NCBI RefSeq assembly: GCF_036322625.1
Contig: NZ_AP027266.1
Location: 1,863,001 to 1,927,000 of the forward strand
Direction: 5' to 3'
DNA: 64,000 nucleotides
Source of the DNA: Roseicyclus marinus
GTDB taxonomy: Bacteria; Pseudomonadota; Alphaproteobacteria; Rhodobacterales; Rhodobacteraceae
Part shown: one piece after another, positions 52,603 through 62,077 of the stretch
Layout: each line of letters opens with the position of its first letter
How positions within the stretch are numbered: position 1 is the stretch's first letter
Translations under genes and position numbers: made by a program
Notes under the pieces: generated by a model
The model's database searches: none
The model's input: only the letters and a program-made list of their open reading frames with translations
Told to the model about the DNA's origin: nothing

Positions 52603-53856
52603 ATGACCTACCAGCCCAAATCCGACTTCCTGCGCGAGATCATCGCGCGCGGATTCCTGGCCGATTGCACCGACCTGCAAGGCCTTGACGAGACGCTGCT
52701 GAAGGGTCCGGTCACCTGCTATATCGGCTATGATGCGACGGCGAAATCGCTCCACGTGGGCCATCTTCTGAACATCATGCTCCTGCGCTGGTGGCAGAAA
52801 ACGGGCAATCGCCCGATCACGCTCATGGGCGGGGGCACGACCAAGGTGGGCGATCCGAGCTTTCGGGCCGATGAACGCCCGCTGCTGACGCCTGACCAGA
52901 TCGACGCCAATATCGCGGGCATGCAGCGCGTCTTCGACCGCTACCTCGGCTATGACGCCAGCGTGACCGGCGCGGTTATGTTGAACAACGCCGAATGGCT
53001 CGACGGGCTCAACTATCTCGATTTCCTGCGCGATATCGGGCGGCATTTCTCGGTCAACCGGATGCTGTCGTTTGAATCCGTGAAATCGCGGCTCGACCGC
53101 GAGCAATCCCTGAGCTTTCTCGAATTCAACTACATGATCCTGCAAGCCTATGATTTCCTCGAGCTGTATCGCCGCGAGGGCTGCGTCCTGCAGATGGGCG
53201 GCTCGGATCAATGGGGTAATATCGTCAACGGCATCGACCTGACCCGCAGGGTTCTCGATGCCCAGATCTTCGGCCTCACCACGCCGCTTCTGACCACCTC
53301 GGATGGCCGCAAGATGGGCAAAAGCCAGGGCGGCGCGATCTGGCTCGATGGCGACATGCTCTCTCCTTACGAATTCTGGCAATTCTGGCGCAACACGACC
53401 GATGCCGATGTGGGCCGCTTCCTGAAACTCTACACCGAGCTTCCCGTCGCCGAATGCGACCGCCTTGGCGCGCTGCAGGGGGCCGAGATCAACGAGGGCA
53501 AGATCATCCTCGCCAATGCGGTCACAACCCTTCTGCACGGGGCCGAGGCCGCGCAAGCCGCCGAGGCGACAGCGCGCGAAGTCTTCGAGAAGGGCGGCAT
53601 GGGCGACGACCTGCCCACCCTGACGCTCACCGCAGCCGAGATCGGCGAGGGGATTTCGATCGCCCAGCTCATCACCCGCTCCGGTCTCGCCGCCTCCGGC
53701 AAGGAGGCCAAGCGCCTGATCGCCGAGGGCGGCGCGCGGATGAACGACGAAGGCCTGACCGATGCCGGGCTGATGCTGACGACCGCCGATCTGGCGCAGC
53801 CGATCAAGCTGTCGGCCGGCAAGAAACGTCACGCGCTCGTGGTCTTGCAGGATTAA
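52603..53856 (+). CDS. tyrS: tyrosyl-tRNA synthetase
   Basis: 417 residues from ATG 52603, with GGAG 5 nt upstream; an ATG at 52588 is less well placed. Class Ic synthetase: the HIGH motif appears as HVGH and the KMSKS motif as KMGKS. Other family blocks are [34 protein letters not shown] and a C-terminal S4 RNA-binding domain ([18 protein letters not shown]). Charges tRNA-Tyr. Confidence 0.97.
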   Translation: MTYQPKSDFLREIIARGFLADCTDLQGLDETLLKGPVTCYIGYDATAKSLHVGHLLNIMLLRWWQKTGNRPITLMGGGTTKVGDPSFRADERPLLTPDQIDANIAGMQRVFDRYLGYDASVTGAVMLNNAEWLDGLNYLDFLRDIGRHFSVNRMLSFESVKSRLDREQSLSFLEFNYMILQAYDFLELYRREGCVLQMGGSDQWGNIVNGIDLTRRVLDAQIFGLTTPLLTTSDGRKMGKSQGGAIWLDGDMLSPYEFWQFWRNTTDADVGRFLKLYTELPVAECDRLGALQGAEINEGKIILANAVTTLLHGAEAAQAAEATAREVFEKGGMGDDLPTLTLTAAEIGEGISIAQLITRSGLAASGKEAKRLIAEGGARMNDEGLTDAGLMLTTADLAQPIKLSAGKKRHALVVLQD

Positions 53857-53915
53857 CCTTTCGGCAGGATTCGGGTCGCGGATTTAACCCTTCCGCAAGG
53901 ATCGCCTCGGTCCCG

Positions 53916-53930
53916 TTAAGCTTTGGTTAG
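53916..53930. promoter_or_regulatory. CtrA-like site (TTAA-N7-TTAG)
   Basis: TTAAGCTTTGGTTAG differs from the CtrA consensus TTAA-N7-TTAA by one base. It lies 26-40 bp upstream of the FemAB-like gene. Further TTAACC half sites are at 53854 and 53884. Confidence 0.3.
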
Positions 53931-53955
53931 GCATCGGCAGGGCAATCTTGCGCCC

Positions 53956-54873
53956 ATGTCCGATGCCTTGCCCCTCCAGCAATCGCCCCTCTATGCCGCA
54001 GCCTTGGCGCGGCTCGGCGTGCCCATCCGCGTCATTCATGGCCCCGATGGCCCGATCCTTGTCCTGATGCGCCGCCTGCCGCTCTTGGGCCAGGTGGCGC
54101 TGGTGTCCCGCCCAAAGGGCCGGATCGACGCCGGGCTGCGCAAGACCCTCGGCGCGCGTATCCTGATCGTCAACGCGGACAGTGCCGAACAGGGCCAAGT
54201 TCTTGCGAAACAGGGATTTTTCCGCATCTCCGCCCCCCGCGCCCACGCCCATCTGTCGCTTGCAGGCACCCCCAGCGACTGGCTGTCCCGCATGCAGGGA
54301 AAATGGCGCAACCGCCTGCGCCACGGCCAGCGGCAAGGGTTGGAATTGCGGACAAATCCCATGCCAGCCGATTGCAATCATTGGCTTTTCCACCACGAAA
54401 CCGCCCAGCAAAAAGCCCGCGCCTATCGCAACCTGCCCCCTGCCCTGATCGCCGCCATGGCCGGTGCCGACCCCACGGCGCTCCGCCTGTTCACCGCGCG
54501 CAAGGACGGCAAGATCTGCGCCGCGATGCTCTTTGCCAATCACGAAAACAGCGCAACCTACCTCATCGGTTGGTCCGACGCGACCGGTCGCAAGACATCG
54601 GCCCATCCGGTTCTGATGTGGCAAGCGATGGCGGAGCTGCACGGATCGGGCGTGACGGACATCGACCTAGGCCATTGTGATCAAACACGAAACCCCGGCC
54701 TTGCCCATTTCAAACTGGGCAGCGGCGCACGCCTTTGCCCCCTTGGCGGAACATGGATCACCGCCCCCGGCCTTGGCCTTTTGCGGCCCCGAAAACCTCG
54801 GGTCCCTAGCCCGCCACAGCCCGCAACAGCCGCGCCCGCGCAGGCGGCACCGCGCGGATTTCCAGCCCCGTGA
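53956..54873 (+). CDS. FemAB/GNAT-fold acyltransferase-like protein
   Basis: 305 residues from ATG 53956. The core is a GNAT/FemAB-type fold (Acetyltransf_6-like): WLSRMQGKWRNRLRHGQRQGL, LRLFTARKDGKICAAMLFANHE, ATYLIGWSD and TDIDLGHCDQTRNPGLAHFKLGSG. These enzymes transfer acyl or aminoacyl groups; peptidoglycan- or glycan-related substrates are common. The last ~30 residues are Pro/Ala-rich and read antisense to the end of olsB, with a 68-bp convergent overlap, so the tail may be a recent extension. Possible CtrA control. Confidence 0.8.
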   Translation: MSDALPLQQSPLYAAALARLGVPIRVIHGPDGPILVLMRRLPLLGQVALVSRPKGRIDAGLRKTLGARILIVNADSAEQGQVLAKQGFFRISAPRAHAHLSLAGTPSDWLSRMQGKWRNRLRHGQRQGLELRTNPMPADCNHWLFHHETAQQKARAYRNLPPALIAAMAGADPTALRLFTARKDGKICAAMLFANHENSATYLIGWSDATGRKTSAHPVLMWQAMAELHGSGVTDIDLGHCDQTRNPGLAHFKLGSGARLCPLGGTWITAPGLGLLRPRKPRVPSPPQPATAAPAQAAPRGFPAP

Positions 54874-55543
54874 ACACATGCAGCGTCCCCAGATCGCGGT
54901 CGATCACCGCATGATCGCTGACCCATCCCCCCATCAACAGATAGGTTCTGAGCAAGGGCGGCATCTTGGCCTGCGCGCGTTTCAGATCTGGTTTGCGCCG
55001 CAACCGGCTGGCGAAACGGAACACGGCCGGGGCTTTGACGCGCGGCAGCCAGCGCTTGGGCGCGATGTGGCGGTCACGCAAAAGCGCGAAAGCATCGTAA
55101 TAGTCGCGCGCCTCGGTGCCGTGGAAAGACGAACATCCAAAAAGCATTTCAACGCCTTGGCGGTCGACATATTCCGTCATCGCCCCCCAGGCCACGCGCA
55201 GGATATCGGGATCGCGCCACTCGGGATGGATGCAGAACCGCCCCATCTCGACCATTGGCCCGTCGAAATCGGCAAGCGCCGACAATTCGTAGAATTGCGC
55301 CGAATAGCTGCGCCCGATCTCGGCCCCCGAGCCCAGGTGCAGCAGTCGGAAACAGCAGACCAGATCGCCGCTGCGCGTCTCTTCGACAAGGACATGGGTG
55401 CAGGCCGTGTCGAAATCATCGGCATCGGGCCGGGCTGCATCGGGCCCGCGAAAGGCCAGGGCCCGCAGGCGTTGGGCCGCCTCGATATCTTGCGGGGTCA
55501 CGGCCGTCCGGGCCCGATATCTGCCCCGTGCAAAGCTCAACAT
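54806..55543 (-). CDS. olsB: L-ornithine N-alpha-acyltransferase OlsB
   Basis: 245 residues from ATG 55543 (MLSFARGRYRARTAVTPQD); earlier in-frame ATGs at 55564 and 55699 lie in a tandem repeat and are unlikely. OlsB blocks are clear: EAAQRLRALAFRG, FYELSALADFDGPMVEMGRFCIHPEWRDPDILR and LFGCSSFHGT. It attaches a 3-hydroxyacyl chain to ornithine, making lyso-ornithine lipid for phosphate-free membranes. olsA is not adjacent. 3' end overlaps the FemAB-like gene. Confidence 0.93.
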   Translation of the reverse strand: MLSFARGRYRARTAVTPQDIEAAQRLRALAFRGPDAARPDADDFDTACTHVLVEETRSGDLVCCFRLLHLGSGAEIGRSYSAQFYELSALADFDGPMVEMGRFCIHPEWRDPDILRVAWGAMTEYVDRQGVEMLFGCSSFHGTEARDYYDAFALLRDRHIAPKRWLPRVKAPAVFRFASRLRRKPDLKRAQAKMPPLLRTYLLMGGWVSDHAVIDRDLGTLHVFTGLEIRAVPPARARLLRAVAG

Positions 55544-55567
55544 CCCTCGGTCCGCTCCTGCCATGCC

Positions 55568-55623
55568 GGTCCGACTGCGCCGATCCCCGGCACGAGGTCC
55601 GACCGCGCCGATCTCCGGCACGA
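55568..55623. repeat. 28-bp tandem direct repeat upstream of olsB
   Basis: Two adjacent 28-bp units (55568-55595, 55596-55623) begin GGTCCGACTGCGCCGAT and GGTCCGACCGCGCCGAT and end CCGGCACGA, with 26 of 28 bases alike. Located 25-80 bp upstream of the olsB start. Confidence 0.75.
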
Positions 55624-55695
55624 GCATAGATTGCTCCGATGACGGCCGCGCGACAAGGGGATGCAGGACGCGCGACATTCCGCGCGACCCCAACC

Positions 55696-56154
55696 TCAAT
55701 CGGCGAGACCTTCACCGATGTTGATACGGCCGAAATTCGACAGGATCTGCGCAAGGAAGGAAATCTCGCGCACCGAGCTGGTGGTGACGCGGCGCGACAG
55801 ATCGACGATCTGCCCGTCCTCGAGCCCGAATTCCTCGATATTGCTGACGCGGCCCTGCCCGTCGAAGGACACGGCGAGGATCTGGCGCTCGGTGATTTCC
55901 GGGGCGCGATAGGCATAGTTGCGCACCCGGTAGGCGGTGTAGAACCACGCCTCGTCCCGCATGACACCGGCCGATCCGGGGCGACCGATGGCCTCGATCA
56001 CCGCCTCGCGGCTGTCGCCGATATTCACTTCGGCAAGGTCTTCGGGCGGGGGGAAATAGCCGTGGTTGTTGAACGTGGCGGAACAGGCCGCGAGGCTCAG
56101 CGCCAAGGCCAGCGCCACGAAACCTGTCCGCAAACCGCGCATCGACATCTGCAT
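55696..56154 (-). CDS. bamE: outer membrane assembly lipoprotein BamE (SmpA/OmlA)
   Basis: 152 residues. The signal sequence has a lipobox LAAC (MRGLRTGFVALALALSLAACS). The BamE core has LAEVNIGDSREAVIEAIGRPG and WFYTAYRVRNYAYRAPEITERQILAVSFDGQGRV. It belongs to the beta-barrel assembly complex at the inner face of the outer membrane. It is divergent from yceD, the order normal in Rhodobacterales. Confidence 0.93.
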   Translation of the reverse strand: MQMSMRGLRTGFVALALALSLAACSATFNNHGYFPPPEDLAEVNIGDSREAVIEAIGRPGSAGVMRDEAWFYTAYRVRNYAYRAPEITERQILAVSFDGQGRVSNIEEFGLEDGQIVDLSRRVTTSSVREISFLAQILSNFGRINIGEGLAD

Positions 56155-56305
56155 GATCGCTCAACTGCCCCGTTGCTGGACCCGTTATTGGCCCCGAACG
56201 CCCGCCTTACCCTTGCGAAGTCGTCCGAAGCTTTCTATCCGCTTAACCCACCCCGGCGCACAGGGCAAGTTTGCGCCGTTATTCCGAGCAGAGCGGAGGC
56301 GTACC

Positions 56306-56851
56306 ATGGCTGACGAAGCCCATATCCTGCCCCTTGCACGGCTGCCACGCGGCAACGAGCGGAGTTTCGAGATCACGCCGGAGGCGCAGGCGCGCGCCCG
56401 GCTGGCGGAGGAGCTTGGCATCACCTCGGTGCGCAAGCTGCGGCTGGCGGGACGGCTGGTGCCCGACGGCGCGCGCGATTGGCGGCTGGAGGCGATGCTG
56501 GGCGCGACCGTGGTCCAGCCTTGCGTGATCACCGCCGAACCCGTGACCACCCGCATCGACGAACCCGTCTTGCGCCGCTACCTGGCCGACATGGACGAGC
56601 CCGAAGGCGACGAGGTCGAGATGCCCGAGGACGACGCCGCCGAGCCTTTGCCAGCCACGCTCGACCTGTGGGCGATCCTGGCCGAAGCGCTGGCGCTGGC
56701 CTTGCCGCTCTACCCAAGGGCCGAGGGCGCAGCGCTCGACAGCGCCGTATTCGCGCCGCCCGGCACAGAGCCCCTGACCGATGAACAGGCCAAGCCGCTG
56801 GCCGGTCTGGCAGCGCTGCGCGACAAGCTCAAGGGCGCAAGCGAAGACTGA
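56306..56851 (+). CDS. YceD family (DUF177) protein
   Basis: 181 residues from ATG 56306, with GGAGG 6 nt upstream. Domains: an N-terminal strand-rich part, then LGATVVQPCVITAEPVTTRIDEPVLRRYL, where one conserved Cys lies, and an acidic middle (DEPEGDEVEMPEDD) before the end block LWAILAEALALALPLYPR. DUF177 proteins precede rpmF in most bacteria and affect 23S rRNA accumulation. The same order is kept here. Confidence 0.9.
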   Translation: MADEAHILPLARLPRGNERSFEITPEAQARARLAEELGITSVRKLRLAGRLVPDGARDWRLEAMLGATVVQPCVITAEPVTTRIDEPVLRRYLADMDEPEGDEVEMPEDDAAEPLPATLDLWAILAEALALALPLYPRAEGAALDSAVFAPPGTEPLTDEQAKPLAGLAALRDKLKGASED

Positions 56852-57085
56852 CCCCCTGCGGGCGGAGGAACCCGGGACAGGCCCGCGTTCGGTGCGCGGG
56901 ATTCAGGGGTTGCATGGCCCGGGAATCCGAGTATGTTCCCGGCCTCATTCGCCCCTGCCCCGACGTGCCGATACGCGCTGGCCAAAACCTTCGCGTCACG
57001 TTAGGCACCGGGAACCGGACGAAACAAGATTCTGATTGCATAGGGCGGCCGAACCGGGATCGCCCCCGAACACCGAGGTTGTGAC

Positions 57086-57292
57086 ATGGCTGTCCCCCAG
57101 AACCGAGTGACGCGTTCGCGTCGTGGCATGCGTCGTTCCCACGATTCCCTCGTTGGCGGCAATCCGAACGAATGCCCCTCCTGCGGCGAGCTGAAGCGCC
57201 CGCACCACGTCTGCCCGTCTTGCGGCACCTACAATGACCGCGAAGTCATTGCGAAGGCCGACGAGATCGACCTCGACGAAGACGCGGCCTGA
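57086..57292 (+). CDS. rpmF: 50S ribosomal protein L32
   Basis: 68 residues. [20 protein letters not shown] is the canonical start, and a zinc-binding set Cys30, Cys33, Cys43 and Cys46 (CPSCG ... CPSCG) is complete. The acidic tail ([10 protein letters not shown]) is common in alphaproteobacteria. A candidate promoter (TTGCAT, 16 bp, TATGTT) lies in the 234-bp gap from yceD. Confidence 0.98.
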   Translation: MAVPQNRVTRSRRGMRRSHDSLVGGNPNECPSCGELKRPHHVCPSCGTYNDREVIAKADEIDLDEDAA

Positions 57293-57328
57293 TCCGACAT
57301 CGGCCCGAGGCGTGAGGCGACCCGCGGG

Positions 57329-58426
57329 ATGACCCAGGGAACGGCACTGACCGCCAGCACGATCCCGGGCACCATCCTGTCCATCGATGCGATGGGCGGT
57401 GATCACGGCCCCGGGGCCGTCGTGGCCGGAATGGCCCGCGCAGTCGCCAAGAACGAGGCGCTGCGCTTTATCGTTCATGGGGATCGTCCCGAACTCGAGC
57501 GGCTGATCGACCGCCGTCGCGGCCTGGCCGAACGGTGCGAGATCCGGCACGCCGAGGGCGTGGTCACCATGCACGACAAACCCTCTCAAGTGATGCGCCA
57601 CGGCAAGGACACGTCCATGTGGTCCTGCATCGAGGCGATCCGCAACGGCGAGGCCGGGGCTGCCGTGAGCTGCGGCAACACCGGCGCGCTGATGGCCCTG
57701 AGCATGATCCGCCTGCGCAAGATCGAAGGCGTGAACCGCCCCGCCATCGCCTGCCTGTGGCCCTCGCGCAATCCCAGCGGTTTCAACGTGATGCTGGATG
57801 TGGGCGCGGATATCCGGGCCGATGCGGGCGATCTGCTGCAATACGCGCTGATGGGTGCAAGCTATGCGCGCAACGGGCTTGACCTCCGGCGCCCGCGCGT
57901 CGGCCTGCTGAACGTGGGCACCGAGGAACACAAGGGCCGCGCCGAGCTGAAACTGGCCGCCGACCTGATCGAGCGTGTCAGCACAGCCGCCGATTTCGAT
58001 TTCGTGGGCTTTGTCGAAGGCGGCGATCTGCCCTCGGACAAGGTGGATGTGATCGTGACCGACGGCTTCACGGGCAATGTCGCGCTCAAGACGGGCGAAG
58101 GCACCGCCCGGCTGATCCGCGAGCTTTTGGGCGAAGCCTTCCGGTTTTCGCCGCTCAGCCGGGTTGCCGCCCTACTGGCCTATACCTCGCTTCGGCGGTT
58201 GTCGAAACGGATCGACCCGCGCCGGGTCAATGGCGGTGTTTTCCTCGGGCTGAACGGCACGGTGGTGAAATCGCACGGATCGGCCGATGAAACCGGCGTG
58301 GCGGCGGCGATCAAGCTTGCGGCACGGCTGGCGGCGGCGGGGTTCAACGAGCGTCTCACGGCGCGACTGGCCGAGGCCGAACAGGCCGCAGCGGCAGCAA
58401 TGCAAGCGGAGGCCGGACAGGCATGA
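57329..58426 (+). CDS. plsX: phosphate acyltransferase PlsX
   Basis: 365 residues from ATG 57329. It makes acyl-phosphate from acyl-ACP for phospholipid synthesis. Family blocks: LSIDAMGGDHGPGAVVAG, SCGNTGALMALSMIRL, VGLLNVGTEEHKG and IVTDGFTGNVALKTGEG. There is an extended N-terminus of about 15 residues relative to short homologues (MTQGTALTASTIPGT). Its stop overlaps fabH (ATGA). Confidence 0.97.
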   Translation: MTQGTALTASTIPGTILSIDAMGGDHGPGAVVAGMARAVAKNEALRFIVHGDRPELERLIDRRRGLAERCEIRHAEGVVTMHDKPSQVMRHGKDTSMWSCIEAIRNGEAGAAVSCGNTGALMALSMIRLRKIEGVNRPAIACLWPSRNPSGFNVMLDVGADIRADAGDLLQYALMGASYARNGLDLRRPRVGLLNVGTEEHKGRAELKLAADLIERVSTAADFDFVGFVEGGDLPSDKVDVIVTDGFTGNVALKTGEGTARLIRELLGEAFRFSPLSRVAALLAYTSLRRLSKRIDPRRVNGGVFLGLNGTVVKSHGSADETGVAAAIKLAARLAAAGFNERLTARLAEAEQAAAAAMQAEAGQA

Positions 58427-59400
58427 CGAAAACTCGCGCCGTTCCGGTCGGCATCGGCCATTACCTTCCCGCGCGCGTCGTGGAGAATGCGGAATTCGAA
58501 AAGACGCTCGATACGACGGATGAATGGATTCGCTCCCGGTCGGGCATCGAGCGGCGGCATTTCGCGGCCGAGGGCGAAACCACGAGCCAAATGGCCGTGG
58601 CAGCCGCCCGCGCCGCTCTCGACATGGCAGGCCTTGCGCCCGATGACATCGACGCTGTGATCGTCGCCACATCGACCCCCGATCTGACCTTTCCGTCCTG
58701 CGCCACGATGGTGCAGGCAGGTCTGGGGATGGAGCGGGGATTCGCCTTCGACGTGCAGGCGGTCTGCGCCGGATTCGTCTTTGCGCTGGCCAATGCGGAT
58801 GCGCTGATCGTGTCGGGCCAGGCGCGGCGGGTTCTGGTGATCGGGGCCGAAACCTTCAGCCGGATCATGGATTGGACGGATCGCGGCACCTGTGTCCTGT
58901 TCGGAGATGGGGCGGGTGCCCTGATCCTCGAGGCGCAGGAGGGCGCGGGCAATGCCGATGATCGCGGTATCCTTGCGACCGATCTGAATTCGGACGGGCG
59001 GCACCGCGACATCCTTTATGTCGACGGTGGCGTCTCCTCCTCGCAGACCACGGGTGTGCTGCGCATGGAAGGCCGCGAGGTGTTCCGTCATGCCGTTGAA
59101 AAGCTTGCCGAAACAGCCACCACCGCGCTCGAGAAGGCAGGCGTCGGCGCCGATGAGGTTGATTGGATCGTGCCGCATCAGGCGAATTTGCGCATCATCA
59201 CCCGCACCGCGCAAAAGATGGGCATGGGCATGGACCAGGTGGTGGTGACGGTGCAGGACCATGGCAACACATCTGCCGCCTCGATCCCGCTGGCGCTGTC
59301 GGTGGGGGTGGCGCGCGGCCAGATCAAGCGCGGCGATCTCCTGGTCTGCGAAGCCATCGGCGGCGGCCTTGCCTGGGGCGCGGTGGTAATCCGCTGGTAG
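58423..59400 (+). CDS. fabH: beta-ketoacyl-ACP synthase III
   Basis: 325 residues. It starts fatty acid synthesis by condensing acetyl-CoA with malonyl-ACP. The triad is visible: Cys in [15 protein letters not shown], His in [12 protein letters not shown] and Asn in [15 protein letters not shown]. The 4-bp overlap with plsX shows a single transcript. Confidence 0.98.
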   Translation: MTKTRAVPVGIGHYLPARVVENAEFEKTLDTTDEWIRSRSGIERRHFAAEGETTSQMAVAAARAALDMAGLAPDDIDAVIVATSTPDLTFPSCATMVQAGLGMERGFAFDVQAVCAGFVFALANADALIVSGQARRVLVIGAETFSRIMDWTDRGTCVLFGDGAGALILEAQEGAGNADDRGILATDLNSDGRHRDILYVDGGVSSSQTTGVLRMEGREVFRHAVEKLAETATTALEKAGVGADEVDWIVPHQANLRIITRTAQKMGMGMDQVVVTVQDHGNTSAASIPLALSVGVARGQIKRGDLLVCEAIGGGLAWGAVVIRW

Positions 59401-59495
59401 GTTTTGCGGCGGATAAACGCCACGGCCCAACCCACTCGATTGACTTGAGAAATTCCTTCGCCCATGCTGCGCCAAAACATGGGGGACGAAAATCG

Positions 59496-59798
59496 ATGGC
59501 TGGCAAGACGCTGACCCGGATGGACCTGTCCGAAGCGGTATTCCGCGAAGTGGGCCTGTCGCGCAACGAGAGCTCGCAACTGGTCGAGCGTGTGCTGGAC
59601 CTGATGTCCGATGCGCTGGTCGCGGGCGAACAGGTGAAAATCTCGTCCTTCGGAACCTTTTCGGTGCGCGCCAAGACGGCGCGGGTGGGCCGCAATCCCA
59701 AGACGGGCGAGGAAGTGCCGATCAGCCCCCGCCGGGTGCTGACCTTCCGCCCCTCGCACCTGATGAAGGACAGGGTCGCGGCGGGCAACCGCGACTGA
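59496..59798 (+). CDS. ihfA: integration host factor subunit alpha
   Basis: 100 residues from ATG 59496, the frame being open upstream into fabH but with no homologous start there. DNA-bending HU/IHF fold with the tip sequence [23 protein letters not shown] and the core [18 protein letters not shown]. It pairs with IhfB, encoded elsewhere. Confidence 0.97.
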   Translation: MAGKTLTRMDLSEAVFREVGLSRNESSQLVERVLDLMSDALVAGEQVKISSFGTFSVRAKTARVGRNPKTGEEVPISPRRVLTFRPSHLMKDRVAAGNRD

Positions 59799-59874
59799 GC
59801 ATCTCGCGCCGGCCCAAGGCCACGGCGCGCGGCCAAGATGGCAGAACGACCGAGCAGAGGCGGGTAAACCGGCC

Positions 59875-60773
59875 ATGTCCAAATCGTCGCAAGCCTTTCG
59901 CACGATCCGCGAGGTCGCGGATTGGCTGGATGTGGCAGCCCATGTGCTGCGCTTCTGGGAATCGAAATTTCCGCAGATCAAGCCGGTCAAACGGGCGGGT
60001 GGTCGGCGCTATTACCGTCCTGCCGACATGGAGCTTGTGGGGGGCATCAAGGTGTTGCTCCATGATCGCGGCATGACGATCCGCGGCGTCCAGAAAATGA
60101 TCCGCGAAGAGGGCGTGGCCGCCATCATGGCCCTGTCCCCGCCCGTCGATCTGGAGGACGAGGATATCGTCGACGGCGTCGATGCGCCGGAAGCCGAGAG
60201 CGACAACTGGCCCGAGACGGAGGCCGAGGTGGCGGACGATCTGCCCGAAGACATCCAAGAGGACGACAAGGACGACACCGCCGACCTCACGGACGCGCAG
60301 GATGCGATGGCGCCTGACGCCAGCGCGGACGACGGCGCAGACGCCGAGGACATCGCCGCGATCCCGCCCCGGCGCGATCCTGTGTCGCCGCCTGCCCCCA
60401 AGCTGTCCCTTGTGCCGCCCCCGCACCCGCCGCGGCAACGGAATCCCCCCGGCAACAGGCAAGCCTGTTCGATTTCGACATCGACAACGAGGAACCGGAC
60501 GACGATCTGTTCGAGGGCGACCAGCCCGCAAGCGACGCCCCCACGCGCGACGACAGCGAATCGTTTCCCACGGTTGCCCCTGCCCCGGACCCCGAACCGG
60601 CTGGCGCGATCCCGGATGCGCGGGACAGCGATGTCGAACCGGTCGACGCGGACCCCGCCCCGATGTCCGATCTTCTGCACAGGTTGAGCGCCGCCTCTGC
60701 GCGTGACGCGGCGGGCCTGCGCCCCGCGCTCGCAGCGCTCTGCGCGCGGATGCGCGCGGATCCGCGGGATTGA
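59875..60773 (+). pseudogene. MerR-family regulator with an apparent 1-bp frameshift
   Basis: The N-terminal MerR helix-turn-helix is intact: [24 protein letters not shown] and [14 protein letters not shown], then [15 protein letters not shown]. As it stands, the frame leaves the normal protein after LSLVPPP and ends at 60687 with a Pro/Arg/Ser-rich tail. Adding one base in the C5 run at 60418-60422 moves into a frame reading [20 protein letters not shown] and ending [20 protein letters not shown] and on to a stop at 60773. That end is what I expect for the Rhodobacterales family downstream of ihfA. Either a real -1 mutation or a sequencing error in the C run. DNA-binding part is likely functional in either case. 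Confidence 0.8.
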
Positions 60774-60828
60774 ACCTGCACCCTGCCCCCTTGCGCCCCC
60801 CGGCAAAATGCGTAGAAGGGCGAAACGT

Positions 60829-60905
60829 CGGGCTATAGCGCAGCCTGGTAGCGCGTCCGTCTGGGGGACGGAAGGTCGCAGGTTCAAGTCCTGCTAGCCC
60901 GACCA
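60829..60905 (+). tRNA. tRNA-Pro (anticodon GGG)
   Basis: 77 nt with encoded CCA. The acceptor CGGGCTA pairs with TAGCCCG. The D-stem is GCGC / GCGC, the anticodon stem TCCGT / ACGGA encloses loop CTGGGGG with anticodon GGG at 60863-60865, and the T-arm is GCAGG-TTCAAGT-CCTGC. A terminator follows 30 bp later. Confidence 0.97.
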
Positions 60906-60935
60906 AAATCTTCCCGCATCACGCGGGACCCCGTG

Positions 60936-60971
60936 AAAACCGCCTTGCGCCCCCGGCGCGGGCGGTTTTTT
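60936..60971 (+). terminator. terminator after tRNA-Pro
   Basis: AAAACCGCC / GGCGGTTTT arms with an internally pairing GC loop and six T's. A smaller hairpin (TCCCGC / GCGGGA, 60912-60927) lies between the tRNA and this terminator. Confidence 0.85.
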
Positions 60972-60997
60972 CTTGGGGGAAACAGGGGGAAGCCCGG

Positions 60998-62068
60998 ATG
61001 ACGGACCAGATGCAGGGCGTGCTGCCCGACCACGCGCTAGAGGCGATGATCGCGGCGGGCCAGATCCGGTGCGCCAACCCCGATGCCGACCAGGTGCAGC
61101 CTGCCAGCCTCGACCTGCGGCTGGGATCGGTCGCCTACCGGGTCAGGGCCTCGTTTCTCGCCGGACAGGGTCGCCCCGTGGCCGACCGCATCGCCGAATT
61201 CGAGATGCACCGGATGGACCTGACCCATGGCGCGGTTCTGGAAAAGGGCTGCGTCTATGTCGTGCCCCTGCAAGAGGGTCTGGCGCTTCCCGCCGATGTC
61301 ACCGCCGTGTGCAACGCCAAAAGCTCGACCGGCAGGGTCGATTGCCTGACCCGCGTGATCGCCGATGGCGGCACCGAATTCGACCGCATCCCCGCGGGCT
61401 ACACCGGCCCGCTTTACGCCGAGATCTGCCCGCGGTCCTTTTCGGTCAAGGTCACGCCGGGGTTGCGGTTGAACCAGATCCGGTTCCGGCGCGGTCAGGC
61501 GGTGTTGAGCGATGCCGAACTGGCCAGCCGCCACGCGGAAAGCCCGCTTGTCGACGGCAAGCCCGTCATCGACGAAGGGCTCGGCTTTTCGGTCGACCTG
61601 ACGCCGACATCTGCGGGGATCGTGGGCTACCGGGCCAAGCCGCATGCGGGTGTCATCGACCTGACCGCGATCGGCGGCCATGCCATTCCCGATTTCTGGG
61701 AGGAAGTGCGCAGCGAGAATGGGCGCATCATCCTCGATCCCGGCGCCTTCTATATCCTCGTCAGCCGGGAGGCGGTGACGATCCCGCCCGATTGCGCCGC
61801 CGAGATGTCGCCCTACCTGGCCATGGTCGGTGAATTCCGGGTGCATTACGCGGGCTTTTTCGATCCCGGTTTCGGCCATGGCGTGCCCGCGCGCGGTGTG
61901 CTCGAGGTGCGCTGCCACGAAGCACCTTTCGTGCTCGAACACGGGCAGGTGGTGGGACGGCTTGTCTATGAACGCATGGCCACCCTGCCCGCGCGGCTCT
62001 ACGGCAGCGGCATATCCTCGAACTACCAGGGACAGGGACTGAAATTGTCCAAGCATTTCAAGAGCTGA
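60998..62068 (+). CDS. dcd: 2'-deoxycytidine 5'-triphosphate deaminase (two-domain form)
   Basis: 356 residues, about twice the size of E. coli Dcd. Two dUTPase-like halves can be seen: the first ends CNAKSSTGRVDCLTRVIADGG and YTGPLYAEICPRSFSVKVTPG, and the second has DFWEEVRSENGRIILDPGAFYILVS and EFRVHYAGFFDPGFG. The family (DCD2-like) deaminates dCTP to dUTP, feeding dTMP synthesis. The start MTDQMQGVLPDHALEAMI fits. Follows tRNA-Pro but has its own leader. Confidence 0.9.
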   Translation: MTDQMQGVLPDHALEAMIAAGQIRCANPDADQVQPASLDLRLGSVAYRVRASFLAGQGRPVADRIAEFEMHRMDLTHGAVLEKGCVYVVPLQEGLALPADVTAVCNAKSSTGRVDCLTRVIADGGTEFDRIPAGYTGPLYAEICPRSFSVKVTPGLRLNQIRFRRGQAVLSDAELASRHAESPLVDGKPVIDEGLGFSVDLTPTSAGIVGYRAKPHAGVIDLTAIGGHAIPDFWEEVRSENGRIILDPGAFYILVSREAVTIPPDCAAEMSPYLAMVGEFRVHYAGFFDPGFGHGVPARGVLEVRCHEAPFVLEHGQVVGRLVYERMATLPARLYGSGISSNYQGQGLKLSKHFKS

Positions 62069-62077
62069 CGGACAGCC

